DNA from: Paenibacillus tengchongensis
Lineage (GTDB): Bacteria; Bacillota; Bacilli; Paenibacillales; Paenibacillaceae
Length of the DNA stretch: 64,000 bases
Reading direction: 5' to 3'
Assembly (NCBI RefSeq): GCF_008973665.1
Contig: NZ_WACP01000001.1
Location: 434,001 to 498,000 of the forward strand
The notes beneath the pieces were generated by a model that did not search any database, was not told the DNA's origin, and saw only the letters and a program-made list of their open reading frames with translations. This document shows positions 27,200 through 40,750 of this stretch, in pieces; position 1 is the stretch's first letter, and the number at the start of each line of letters is the position of its first letter. A program made the translations under genes and the position numbers.

Positions 27200-28357
27200 A
27201 TGAAGAATCAGCCAGATCGTAACCGGATTACGCTGCTTGTCGTCCGCGAAGCCGGACGGCCGGTCAGACAGCTGCAGCTGTCCAAACCGCTTGCCCTGGC
27301 TTTGCCTGCCGCAGCAGCCCTGTCCCTTTCCAGTCTGGTCACCTCCATGCACTTTCATGCCTCCCGCTCCATCGCCGAGCTGGAAGCCGAAGCCGCTGCG
27401 CTGCAGCTGAGCAATGTGCAGATGGAGATTCAGGCCCAGGATAAGGATAAGACGCTGCAGCTGCTGCGCAGCCAGGTGACCGAGCTGTCCGAGGAAGCGG
27501 AAAGCATTAGAGACAAGCTGAAAAATGTCAGTGAATTGGAGCAGCAGCTCCAATCCTTGATTGAGCAGGAACAGGGAACCGCCGGGCAGACGGACGGGGA
27601 CCGGCAGGCTTCCGCCGCCGGCACGGAAGGCAGCTTCCGGGCGGTTACTGATGCAGGACATCCGTTCCAGGTGGCTGCCTCCGCTGCATCCGCCGTCTCT
27701 GGCGCCCTGCAATTCCGCTTGTCGGCATGGAATACAGCGGCAAGCCGGACGGTAGCGCCGCAGGTCGGCGGCGAGTATGTTGCCGTCTATGAGGAGGACT
27801 CGCTCAAGCTGGCACAGGAAGCGCGGGATGATTATGAAGAGATCCACAGCCTGCTGGATGAAATGCTGACCAGCATTAACAGCACGATCACAGCCGCCGA
27901 AGAAGCCAATCAGGCCGAAGCACAATTGGCGGCCAGACGGGCGCAGGCCGAACAGAAGCGGCTGGCCGCGCCTGTCCTCTGGCCCACCAGTTCCAAGGTC
28001 ATTACCTCCAGCTTCGGCTACCGCTCCGATCCGTTCGAGGGCACCTCCGCTTATCACTCCGGTATCGATATTGCCGGCAGCATCGGCGATCCCATTTACG
28101 CCGCGATGGACGGGACGGTCACGGCTTCCGATCAGATGGGGGCAAGGGGCAAATATATTATCCTCAAGCACAGCAACGGGCTGGAGACCTGGTACATGCA
28201 CTTGAACGGAATGTCTGTCTCCGCCGGCGACAAGGTGGTCAAAGGCCAGAAAATTGCCACCCTCGGCAACACGGGCCGCAGCACCGGCCCCCATCTGCAT
28301 TTCCAGGTTGTCAAACAGAACAAGCCGGTCAACCCGTTAAACTATGTCAAACCTTAA
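27200..28357 (+). CDS. M23 family metallopeptidase
   Basis: A 385-residue envelope protein. One N-terminal membrane segment (about residues 28-50) is followed by a coiled coil (SIAELEAEAAALQLSNVQME, to about residue 140), a low-complexity stretch, and a LytM peptidase domain. Its zinc ligands are H286 and D290 (AYHSGIDIAGS) and H367 in the HLHF motif (365-368). It should cut peptidoglycan crosslinks or act as an activator. AGGAAGGAG lies ahead of the ATG at 27200; a 38-codon extension has no support. It is 24 bases from the bactofilin gene. Confidence 0.92.
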   Translation: MKNQPDRNRITLLVVREAGRPVRQLQLSKPLALALPAAAALSLSSLVTSMHFHASRSIAELEAEAAALQLSNVQMEIQAQDKDKTLQLLRSQVTELSEEAESIRDKLKNVSELEQQLQSLIEQEQGTAGQTDGDRQASAAGTEGSFRAVTDAGHPFQVAASAASAVSGALQFRLSAWNTAASRTVAPQVGGEYVAVYEEDSLKLAQEARDDYEEIHSLLDEMLTSINSTITAAEEANQAEAQLAARRAQAEQKRLAAPVLWPTSSKVITSSFGYRSDPFEGTSAYHSGIDIAGSIGDPIYAAMDGTVTASDQMGARGKYIILKHSNGLETWYMHLNGMSVSAGDKVVKGQKIATLGNTGRSTGPHLHFQVVKQNKPVNPLNYVKP

Positions 28358-28381
28358 TGTCAAATGTTAGGAGGAACCGAT

Positions 28382-28819
28382 ATGTTGAAGAAGAATGTAC
28401 CCGTCAAAGCCACGGATTCACTGATCGGTCAAGGGGGGGCGCTGGAAGGCAAAATCTTATGCGATACGAATCTGCGTATCGAGGGGAGTTTCAGCGGAGA
28501 GATTGACTGCCGGGGGACCGTCACCGTCGGTGAACAGGGTACCGTGCATTCCAGCATCAAGGCTACGGAGGTAATTATCGCCGGCAAAGTCTTCGGCGAT
28601 GTCACAGCGGACCGCAGGCTGACGATGACGGAGAGCGGCCAGCTGCACGGCAACATCGTTGCCGCCGCGCTGAGCATCTCCGCAGGCAGTGTCCTTAACG
28701 GTTCTGTGGCCATGGCGAAGCAGCCCGCCCCGGAACCGGCGGGCGGGCTGCTGGACAGCGGCAAAACGGACAAGAAAGGCAAGTCTTCCCATGCGCAAGG
28801 CACACTGGAAGCGGGTTAA
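28382..28819 (+). CDS. Bactofilin family protein
   Basis: A 145-residue polymer-forming cytoskeletal protein. The central beta-helix shows repeating right-handed turns (GALEGKILCDTNLRIEGSFS, GEIDCRGTVTVGEQG, GKVFGDVTADRRLTM), with flexible ends, as in bactofilins. The start with AGGAGG ahead is at 28382. Bactofilin genes are commonly paired with M23 peptidases that shape the wall, and this pair fits that context. Confidence 0.93.
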   Translation: MLKKNVPVKATDSLIGQGGALEGKILCDTNLRIEGSFSGEIDCRGTVTVGEQGTVHSSIKATEVIIAGKVFGDVTADRRLTMTESGQLHGNIVAAALSISAGSVLNGSVAMAKQPAPEPAGGLLDSGKTDKKGKSSHAQGTLEAG

Positions 28820-28841
28820 GCGGGCCTACGCCCGCTTTTTT
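28819..28841 (+). terminator. Intrinsic terminator after the bactofilin gene
   Basis: AGCGGGC and GCCCGCT form a stem around a short loop and are followed by six T, directly after the stop codon. Confidence 0.9.
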
Positions 28842-28870
28842 CAATATTTACAGTACACTCCCTGCACCGC

Positions 28871-29656
28871 TTATGCGGCCACATCCCGCTTGCCGAAGAC
28901 AACCCAGGCCACGGCCAGGAACAGCGCGTAATAAACGGCCAGCACCGCAATGGAGAATCCCAAGGTAATGCCGGCAGGCCCGGTGTCCGACAGAATGTAG
29001 CGTCCGAGATCCATATGCGTGAAGATCAGATACTTGGCCCACGCATACCGCTCCGGATTGAAGATCATGGCAAACATATTCTGCGTAAACATTATAAAGA
29101 GCGACAAGCCGATAGCCAGGCCGCTGGCCCGGAACACGCTGGAGACCATGAAGGCCAGTGCCGCAGTGATAAACATTTCGAAGTAGCTGCAAAGCACGTC
29201 TAGCATCGCATACTCAAATGCCGTGAAGCTTCCTACGGTAGCCGAAGCATTTCCCGAAGAGAAGATGAGCGATGCGCCATAGGCAAAGAGCATCATAACC
29301 GCTGTGCTGAGCAAGCTGAACAATACCAGAGAGATGTATTTCGAGAGCAGGATTTTGGACCGGCTCCACGGGCGGATCAGCAGCAGCTTAATGGTTCCCC
29401 AGGAGAATTCACCAGCCACGGAATCAGAAGCGATGACGACAGTAAAGATAGTATTGAGGAAAAAAGCGATCGTCAGTGTAATTTGAAAATTCTCCCATAC
29501 TCCCATCAAGGACGCTGAGCCGCCGCTGCTGGTGAAATGGAACAGTGCCGGAAACAGCACGCTTATAAATGCCAGAATGAATAGCATCACCCAGGTGCGG
29601 ACACGGCTGTAGATCTTGATATTCTCATTATGTATGAGCGATGTGAACTCAGACAA
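28871..29656 (-). CDS. ABC-2 type transporter permease
   Basis: A 261-residue permease with six hydrophobic segments. It has an N-terminal cytosolic piece (EFTSLIHNENIKIYSRVRTW), then VMLFILAFISVLFPALF and typical mid-protein helices (SWGTIKLLLIRPWSRSKILL is the usual cytoplasmic loop of the ABC-2 family). The TTG at 29656 has a perfect GGAGGTG seven bases ahead; a GTG three codons upstream abuts it. It overlaps the ATPase gene by eight bases. Together they form an exporter of unknown substrate. Confidence 0.85.
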   Translation of the reverse strand: MSEFTSLIHNENIKIYSRVRTWVMLFILAFISVLFPALFHFTSSGGSASLMGVWENFQITLTIAFFLNTIFTVVIASDSVAGEFSWGTIKLLLIRPWSRSKILLSKYISLVLFSLLSTAVMMLFAYGASLIFSSGNASATVGSFTAFEYAMLDVLCSYFEMFITAALAFMVSSVFRASGLAIGLSLFIMFTQNMFAMIFNPERYAWAKYLIFTHMDLGRYILSDTGPAGITLGFSIAVLAVYYALFLAVAWVVFGKRDVAA

Positions 29657-30578
29657 TGCCTTCACCTCCCGTAATCTCCAGGAATTGATCCTCCAGCGAC
29701 CGTGAAAGCGTACGGATGCCGTAGACCTTAATGCCGGCGGCTACCAGCCTGGCATTCAGTCCGGCCACTTCTTCGCGTCCCGCCTCCAAGACGATGCCGC
29801 CTTGCTGCAGCTGCCCGCGCCCGATCAGCTCCAGCGCCGCTTGCGGATTGTCGACCTCAAACAGCGTCTCCACACTGCTTACCGCAGCCGCGTCGCCTAC
29901 CGTTTTCAGCTGTTTGATATCCACCAGCTTGCCGTTCTGGATGATCGCCACACTGTCGCACATCAGCTCCATTTCCGACAGGAGATGGCTGGAGACAAAT
30001 ACCGTCGTTCCTTCCTCGGTGCACAGCCGGCGCAAATAATCACGCAGCTCACGGATACCTTGCGGGTCCAGACCGTTGGTCGGCTCATCGAGAATGAGCA
30101 GCTTAGGCCGGTGCAGCAGCGCCTGGGCCACTCCGAGACGCTGGCGCATGCCAAGCGAATAGGATTTGACTTTGTCATGTATCCGCTGTTCCAGGCCCAC
30201 GAGCTTGATAACCTCGTCGATCCGCTCCTTGCCGACACCGGGTACCATACGGGCATATTGCCGCAGATTCTGGTAACCGGTCAGGAACTTGTACATTTCC
30301 GGATTCTCTACGATGGCTCCGACATTCGCTATGGCCTCTTCAAAATGGTCCTTGATGCTGCGCCCGCAGATCAGGATATCCCCCTTGCTGATCGAGATCA
30401 GCCCCACCATCATCCGGATGGTTGTCGTTTTGCCGGCGCCGTTCGGGCCAAGAAACCCGAAGACCTGTCCCGGCGGGATATCGAGCGTCAGATCGCTGAC
30501 CAGCGTCTTGGAGCCGATGGTTTTGGTCACATTCATTAGACTGGCCACCGGCTTTACCACTTCCGCCATATTCGGCAT
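29649..30578 (-). CDS. ABC transporter ATP-binding protein
   Basis: A 309-residue ATPase with Walker A GPNGAGKTT at residue 44, signature YSLGMRQRLGVAQAL, and Walker B LLILDEPTNGLDPQG. The last ~80 residues are an accessory domain found in ABC-2 exporters of bacitracin, lantibiotic and other types. AAAGGAAG lies ahead of the ATG at 30578; a 36-codon extension is not supported. It is translationally coupled to the permease gene. Confidence 0.92.
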   Translation of the reverse strand: MPNMAEVVKPVASLMNVTKTIGSKTLVSDLTLDIPPGQVFGFLGPNGAGKTTTIRMMVGLISISKGDILICGRSIKDHFEEAIANVGAIVENPEMYKFLTGYQNLRQYARMVPGVGKERIDEVIKLVGLEQRIHDKVKSYSLGMRQRLGVAQALLHRPKLLILDEPTNGLDPQGIRELRDYLRRLCTEEGTTVFVSSHLLSEMELMCDSVAIIQNGKLVDIKQLKTVGDAAAVSSVETLFEVDNPQAALELIGRGQLQQGGIVLEAGREEVAGLNARLVAAGIKVYGIRTLSRSLEDQFLEITGGEGIV

Positions 30579-30770
30579 CACTTCACTTCCTTTCGTCATT
30601 TTAAAGATACGGAAATAGTGGCTGTAAGCCTGCAATCCCTTGTAGTTTACCACGGTTTGCCTTTTTTCTGAAAAACAAGAAAACAACTGGCGAAGTTCCG
30701 TGGCATTACATAAATAAAACTATAATTGTTAGACGCCGCTGAGCCCGGTAACCCTGCAAGAAATATAAAA

Positions 30771-30851
30771 AGAGGGAATCGCGCCTGCTAACCCGCCGCA
30801 GTTGCCTGAAACAAAGGCGACCCGGCAAAATTAGGAGGAGTGATTCCCTCT
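30771..30851 (-). ncRNA. Candidate structured RNA element, orphan 10-bp inverted repeat
   Basis: AGAGGGAATC (30771-30780) and GATTCCCTCT (30842-30851) are perfect inverted arms around a 61-base interior that can itself fold. On the minus strand the second arm is followed by a T-rich tract. It lies between gltB and the ABC gene, with no reading frame. It may be an unusual gltB terminator or a small RNA; I do not recognise a known riboswitch. Confidence 0.3.
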
Positions 30852-30947
30852 AACTTATTATCTTAATGCTATAAGATGATTACATTTAAAAGTAAGGTGC
30901 TCCCTGATCCTTAAGGCAGCCTCTGCTATTGCAGACATCGGGGCAGC

Positions 30948-35543
<4,596 letters not shown>

Positions 35544-35855
35544 CTTACGCAACCTTTCTATTATAAAGTGAACGGATTTCAGGAAAAAGTTTCACAGAGA
35601 AATCTTAATAATTATTCAAGGCAGATTGGTTATATTATTTTATCATCGACCTGACATGAGCGCAATTTAAACTTTTTTATGAGTTTGATTAACATTTATT
35701 TTTGCGTTGCAGCTTTAGAGAATAAAAGCGTAAAAAAACTATACTATGCATATTTATTCATAAATAGTGAATAAGGCCTTATGCAATGAAAACGCTTCAA
35801 CTGTTTTCTTTCCATAAGATGTAAGTATAATGTCGCATTTTCGCTTTACTACAGC

Positions 35856-35883
35856 AAAGGACGTCTCCGAAGAGACGTCCTTT
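35856..35883 (-). terminator. Intrinsic terminator of the YhgE/Pip gene
   Basis: A perfect 12-bp stem (AAAGGACGTCTC/GAGACGTCCTTT) with a 4-base loop follows the YhgE stop on the minus strand. The gap 35544-35914 otherwise holds the gltB leader: an AT-rich stretch with no gene. Confidence 0.8.
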
Positions 35884-35914
35884 ACAATGATTTTACCAAA
35901 TCTTCAATCAGAAT

Positions 35915-38269
35915 TTATACAGTCAAAACTTGTTCACTTTTCACTGCGGCTTCACTGCCCCGGTCACGGGTCATAAAGTAGGTGAAGGTCAGGGCCAGGA
36001 ACACGAGGCCATAGATGGCCAGCATGCCGGCGTCGCTCCACATGGCGCTGTAATCGCCGCTGGAGATGACCGCCTTGAAGCCCTTGACGCTGTAAGTCAT
36101 CGGCAGCAGCGGGTTCAGCACCTTCATCCAGCCCGGAATCAGTTCGAGCGGGAATGTGCCGGCGCTGGTCGTCAGCTGCAGAATCAGAATCACGATGACC
36201 ACGAACCGTCCCGGCTGGTCAAGCCAGGTTACAATCGCCTGAATCATCCACATAAAGGCGAGGCTGGTGATAAACGCGAAAGCGTAGAAGAGCGGCACGC
36301 TTTGCACTTCAAGCCCCAGTCCGTACAAGACGATCATCGCTGCCAGCAGCGCCTGGACGACGCTCATCATCGAGAATGTCAGCGTACGGCTGATGAAACG
36401 GTTGAACCGGCTGGCTCCGGCCACCTCGGATTCGCGCATCGGCACCACCAGGGTGCAGATCAGCGCGCCTACAAAGAGGCCGAGCGACAGGAAGTATGGA
36501 GCGAACCCGGTGCCGTAGTTCGGCACTTCATTGACTTTCTGCTCATCGATCACTACCGGCTGGGCGAACATCGACACCAGCTCATCGGATTTGTTCACTT
36601 CGGCGGTCTGCTTGGCCGCATCGCCCAGCTTGGTGGCCAGCTCGGTCGAGCCGGATTTCAGCTCATCGAGTCCGTCCTTGAGCTGACCTGCGCCGTCCGT
36701 CAGCTGCTGCGAGCCGTCGGCCACAGAGGCCAGGCCGCTGCTCAGCTGTCCAGCGCCTCCGGCCAGCTTCGCGGTGCCGGCTTCCAGCGCCTTGCCGCCC
36801 TCGGCGAGCTTCGCCCCGCCTGCGGCCGCTTCGGCGAGCTTCGCGCCGAACTGCTGCATGCCGGCGGTCAGTGTGCCGCCGCCCTGCTGCAGCTGCTGCG
36901 CACCGGCGAGCAGCTGCGTCTGCGCTTCATGCAGCTGAGTGCTGCCGGCATTCAGCTGCTGCGCCCCCTCGTGCAGCTGGGAGACGCCGTCCACCAGCTG
37001 CTGCGAGCCGCTGTGCAGCTGGCTGGCGCCCTGCTGCAGCTGCTGCTGGCCGCTGTGCAGCGCGGCCGCACCTTCCAGGAGCTGCTGCTGGCTGGCATCC
37101 AGCTGCGCGCTGCCGTCAGCGACCGCGGTTGCCGCCGCGATCAGCTTCTGCACATCCGCGCTGGCAGCCAGCTGCGGATTGCCCTTGGCCAGCTGCTGCA
37201 GGCCGTCGGCTACAGCTTTCGCCCCGGCGCTGACCTTCGCGCTGCCTTCCTTGGAAGCGGTCAGACCCGCTTCCAGCTTCGCGGCGCCTTCCGTGGAGGC
37301 GGTCAAGCCCGTCTCCAGCTTGGCGCTGCCGCTCTCAACGCTTTGCGTGCCGGCCGCAAGCTTCTCGGTACCGTCCACAGCCGACTTCGTTCCGGCTTCA
37401 AGGGCAGCCGCTCCGGCTTCGGCCTGCTTCAGGCCGGCGCTGAGCTTGGCGCTGCCGCCTGCGCTTTGCTGCACGCCCGACTGCAACTGCTTATGGGCGG
37501 CAGACAACTGCTGCAGTCCGCCGGCCAATGTGCTGCTGCCTTCTTCCAGCGCTGCAGCGCCGCTGTTCAAATCATTTACGCCCTGGGTCAGCGGCGCTAC
37601 GCCGTCGACCAGCTTGCCTGCGCCCTCGGTTAGGACAACCAGGTTCTCCTGCAGCTTCAGCGCACCGTCATCCAGTTTGCCTGCACCGTCAGCGATTTGG
37701 GTAGCCCCGTCGCCGGCTTCGCCCAGACCGCTGGATACCGTGGTGATTTTGTCAAATACAGAGTTGGTATAAGCTTCGGTGATCTTGGCGGACACTTTCG
37801 TTTTGATATCCTTAACGGCAGTGCCGCCGATTTGACCCGCCAGGAAGTTATAGCCTTCATTCGGCTCATAGATAATTTTGGCCGGTTCCGGATGGTCCTC
37901 CAGCAGTGTCGTTGCTTTGGCCGAGAAATCCTCCGGCACAATAATGGCCATATAATAGGTATCGTCTTGGAGCCCGGCTTCCGCCTGCTCGCGGGACACA
38001 AACTGCCATTTGAATCCGTCGGTCTTCTTCAGCTCCTCCACCAGTTCGTCGCCGGCGGCCAGCTTCGTCCCCTCATATTCGGCCCCTTGATCTTCATTGA
38101 CGACAGCGACCGGCAGTTCATCCATTTTGCCGTACGGGTCCCAAAAGGCTTTCAGGAACAGCCCGCTGTACATTACCGGAATGAAGAGGACGACCAGCAT
38201 CGGGATCAGCACCTTCGGATTCTTGAATGCCGCACCGAGGTCCTTGAGAAACACGGACAAAGATTTCAT
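35915..38269 (-). CDS. YhgE/Pip domain membrane protein
   Basis: A 784-residue protein: one N-terminal membrane helix (LIPMLVVLFIPVMYSGLF), an extracellular domain (WQFVSREQAEAGLQ, then IIVPEDFSAKATTLLEDHPE), a long central run of heptad-like repeats (QLHEGAQ, QLNAGST, QLLAGAQ and many variants; roughly residues 200-560), then about five C-terminal helices. This is the YhgE/Pip plan, of uncertain function; the phage infection protein and YueB are relatives. Its TetR regulator is encoded just upstream. Confidence 0.92.
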   Translation of the reverse strand: MKSLSVFLKDLGAAFKNPKVLIPMLVVLFIPVMYSGLFLKAFWDPYGKMDELPVAVVNEDQGAEYEGTKLAAGDELVEELKKTDGFKWQFVSREQAEAGLQDDTYYMAIIVPEDFSAKATTLLEDHPEPAKIIYEPNEGYNFLAGQIGGTAVKDIKTKVSAKITEAYTNSVFDKITTVSSGLGEAGDGATQIADGAGKLDDGALKLQENLVVLTEGAGKLVDGVAPLTQGVNDLNSGAAALEEGSSTLAGGLQQLSAAHKQLQSGVQQSAGGSAKLSAGLKQAEAGAAALEAGTKSAVDGTEKLAAGTQSVESGSAKLETGLTASTEGAAKLEAGLTASKEGSAKVSAGAKAVADGLQQLAKGNPQLAASADVQKLIAAATAVADGSAQLDASQQQLLEGAAALHSGQQQLQQGASQLHSGSQQLVDGVSQLHEGAQQLNAGSTQLHEAQTQLLAGAQQLQQGGGTLTAGMQQFGAKLAEAAAGGAKLAEGGKALEAGTAKLAGGAGQLSSGLASVADGSQQLTDGAGQLKDGLDELKSGSTELATKLGDAAKQTAEVNKSDELVSMFAQPVVIDEQKVNEVPNYGTGFAPYFLSLGLFVGALICTLVVPMRESEVAGASRFNRFISRTLTFSMMSVVQALLAAMIVLYGLGLEVQSVPLFYAFAFITSLAFMWMIQAIVTWLDQPGRFVVIVILILQLTTSAGTFPLELIPGWMKVLNPLLPMTYSVKGFKAVISSGDYSAMWSDAGMLAIYGLVFLALTFTYFMTRDRGSEAAVKSEQVLTV

Positions 38270-38466
38270 TCTGGTTCTCTCCTTTTATTCTCTTTACTTT
38301 TTACTAGATTTCATGAAAGATTACAGTAACACCAGATGACCATTTTCCCCATTCGGTCAATCCGGAGCAAAAAAATAGGCCCTTCCGGCTTTCTCCCAGC
38401 CTGCCGTTCCCGACAAGGGGTTCTAAGGGAAAGCGGACAACGGACGCCATCCCCCACTGGTTCTTC

Positions 38467-39048
38467 TTAGGCCCGCTGTGCCAGACCATCGCCGATAAAT
38501 AACTGAAAATACTGCTGGATCTGCTCTTTATCGAGCGGCTCATGCACTTTGTTCAGTTCGGCGGTCAGCACAATGTACAGCCTGAACATCACCAGCGATA
38601 CAATCTTGGGGTCACAAGGCTTGATCTCCCCGTCCTGAATCGCGTGTTCCACCTCCCGTTCCAGATATTCGAGCACCACGCTCTCCAGCTTGTCGAGACC
38701 CTCACCGGCCTGCGGCGTTCCGAAATCGCGGCTTTCCTGGGACAGCTTGATGAATAGCTCGTGTTCGCTGCGAAATTCCAGCAGGGCATCCAGAACCCGG
38801 TGCAAATTGTCAAAAAAGGCTTTGTCCCGCCTGATTTCCCGTTCGGCGACCTTCTTCATCTCGACAATGACTCCACGCAGGATCTCGTCAAACAGCTGCT
38901 CTTTGTTCATGAAAAAAGTATAAATGGTCCCTTTGCCCACATTGGCAATCCGGGCCACCTGGTCCATGGTGGTCGCTTTATACCCGAACAAGGTGAAGCA
39001 TTTTGCCGCCGCCTGAAGCACCTGCTGCCTTCGATCAACCACAGCCAT
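38467..39048 (-). CDS. TetR/AcrR family transcriptional regulator
   Basis: A 193-residue repressor. The N-terminal helix-turn-helix is RRQQVLQAAAKCFTLFGYKA, TTMDQVARIANVGKGTIYTF; the rest is the variable ligand-binding helical domain. The start with AAAGGATG ahead is at 39048. It lies upstream of the YhgE gene on the same strand. It probably represses itself and the YhgE gene through the inverted repeat just ahead of its start. Confidence 0.9.
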   Translation of the reverse strand: MAVVDRRQQVLQAAAKCFTLFGYKATTMDQVARIANVGKGTIYTFFMNKEQLFDEILRGVIVEMKKVAEREIRRDKAFFDNLHRVLDALLEFRSEHELFIKLSQESRDFGTPQAGEGLDKLESVVLEYLEREVEHAIQDGEIKPCDPKIVSLVMFRLYIVLTAELNKVHEPLDKEQIQQYFQLFIGDGLAQRA

Positions 39049-39090
39049 TCCAGCACATCCTTTCCCTGTGAGCACTTATCGCCCGCATAC

Positions 39091-39125
39091 AATGACCAAT
39101 TTACTAAAACGGTCATTTGGTCATT
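39091..39125. promoter_or_regulatory. Candidate TetR operator
   Basis: AATGACCAA (39091-39099) and TTGGTCATT (39117-39125) are perfect 9-bp inverted arms 17 bases apart, upstream of the TetR gene. A GGTCATT copy at 39111 gives an extra direct half-site. The remaining 39126-39418 is a leader with a TATAAT at 39221, no gene. Confidence 0.55.
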
Positions 39126-39418
39126 GACTACTTTATCATGTTGACGGCCCAGTTGCAATACCCGGAAAAGCTTTATTTTAAATTTTGCAGTGTTTTAACT
39201 TTTTATTTACGTCTTATTTGTATAATGTAAGGAGCAGAGAAGGTCCGGAAATTACCGGCGTTAAAAAAAATTTGGGACGGCCGTCATATATTTGGAGAAA
39301 ACAAGCTAATTCCAGCGTATACCTGTATAATAGAAGAGATGCTTGGACGAGAGCTTCCCGTGTATGCCGGCGTGCTCCCGCAATTCATTCCATTGATTGG
39401 AAAGTAGCAGGTGAACTT

Positions 39419-40606
39419 ATGCGAAAGAAAAGAGTTCTGCTGTTTTCGGAAGGCTTCGGCACAGGCCATACTGGAGCAGCCTATGCTCTGGCCGAAGGAA
39501 TTAAGCTGCTGAGCCCTGATGTACAATGCCGGGTGATGGAGCTTGGGACATTCCTGAACCCCACTGTCGCCCCCTGGGTTCTTTCCGCTTACCGCAAAAC
39601 AGTCAGCCGCCAGCCCAAGCTGGTGGGGATGATGTATAAGACGCAATACAACAAACCGCTGAGCCGGTTAACCAAAATGGCCTTGCACCGGGTTTTTTAT
39701 TCGCATGCCATGCAGGTAATCGAGCAGCTTAAGCCTGATCTGATTATTTGTACACATCCGCTGCCCGCAGCCGTCATTTCCCGGCTCAAGCGGATGGGGC
39801 TGAATGTCCCGCTGTATACGGTCATCACAGACTATGACGCGCATGCCAGCTGGGTTAACAGTGAAGTGGACCGCTATCTGGTGTCCACCACACGGGTGAA
39901 ATCGATATTAACCGGCCGGGGAATCGCTGCGGAATTGATAACAGTTACAGGTATTCCCGTGCATCCGAAATTCTGGGAACGCTATAATAAGAGCCAGCTC
40001 CGCAAGGAAATGGGGCTCGCCGATATTCCCACCGTGCTTGTTATGGGCGGCGGCTGGGGTCTCATGTTCGGCAAGGAGGTCATGCGCTCGCTGACGGCCA
40101 GAATGAATGAGGTTCAGCTCATCTTCTGCATGGGAAGCAACGACAAAGCCGTCGCCAAAATGCATGCCGACCCGCTGCTGAACCACCCCAATGTACGAAT
40201 TCTCGGGTACAGCAGCGAAATCAACAAACTGATGGATGCTTCGGATCTGCTGATCACGAAGCCCGGGGGCATGACCTGCACGGAAGGCCAGGCCAAAGGC
40301 ATTCCTATGCTCTTCTACAGCGCCATCCCCGGACAGGAAGAGAAGAACTGCCAATATTTCGTCGAGGTGGGCCTGGCAGAGAAGCTGGACTCCGAAGTGG
40401 TTAATAAATGGCTCACCCTTCTGCTGCGTGAATACGCGGGCCAGGCTGAGCCGCGTACCCGGCGGATTTCACCGGAACGCCATCAGCCGCACCATTGCGC
40501 GGCCACGGTGCTGGGGCTGATGGGCAAGCCGGCAGGCGGACCGCTTGAGCCTTGGACGGCGCGGCAGCAGGCCCGCAGCGATGAAGCCGTTTATGTTACG
40601 CCTTGA
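39419..40606 (+). CDS. MGDG synthase family glycosyltransferase
   Basis: A 395-residue GT-B enzyme. It opens RKKRVLLFSEGFGTGHTGAA, contains LIICTHPLPAAVISRLKRMG, YTVITDYDAHASWVNSEVD, the MGGGWGLMFGKEVMRSL nucleotide-sugar loop, and DLLITKPGGMTCTEGQAKGI. These are the marks of monogalactosyl-diacylglycerol synthase/UgtP relatives, which add sugars to diacylglycerol. The ATG at 39419 has AGGTG ahead; the longer frame upstream does not resemble the family. Donor and acceptor are not known. A terminator follows. Confidence 0.88.
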   Translation: MRKKRVLLFSEGFGTGHTGAAYALAEGIKLLSPDVQCRVMELGTFLNPTVAPWVLSAYRKTVSRQPKLVGMMYKTQYNKPLSRLTKMALHRVFYSHAMQVIEQLKPDLIICTHPLPAAVISRLKRMGLNVPLYTVITDYDAHASWVNSEVDRYLVSTTRVKSILTGRGIAAELITVTGIPVHPKFWERYNKSQLRKEMGLADIPTVLVMGGGWGLMFGKEVMRSLTARMNEVQLIFCMGSNDKAVAKMHADPLLNHPNVRILGYSSEINKLMDASDLLITKPGGMTCTEGQAKGIPMLFYSAIPGQEEKNCQYFVEVGLAEKLDSEVVNKWLTLLLREYAGQAEPRTRRISPERHQPHHCAATVLGLMGKPAGGPLEPWTARQQARSDEAVYVTP

Positions 40607-40626
40607 TGTCGTAACACAAACCAAAG

Positions 40627-40664
40627 AACCTCCATTTCGTCACGAGACGGAATGGAGGTTTTTT
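40627..40664 (+). terminator. Intrinsic terminator after the glycosyltransferase
   Basis: AACCTCCATTTCGT pairs with ACGGAATGGAGGTT (one mismatch), followed by T6. It is on the plus strand. Confidence 0.9.
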
Positions 40665-40750
40665 CAAAAATTATTCAACACCCGCATCAATTTGCGCCAT
40701 TCTACCCGCTGCATAAGCCGGTCACCCCGGCGCTCCCCTTGTATCTGCTT

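Noticed and set aside
30771..30851. Known riboswitch at 30.8 kb
   Set aside because: I compared it by eye with c-di-GMP, SAM, TPP, preQ1 and guanidine patterns and saw no match; kept only as an orphan structure.
36871..37772. Plus-strand Ala/Cys-rich frames opposite the YhgE gene
   Set aside because: Artefacts of the repeated CAGCTGCTG codons of the heptad array.
39185..39418. 78-codon N-terminal extension of the glycosyltransferase
   Set aside because: Residues before RKKRVLLFSEG do not resemble the family, and the AGGTG site supports the ATG at 39419.
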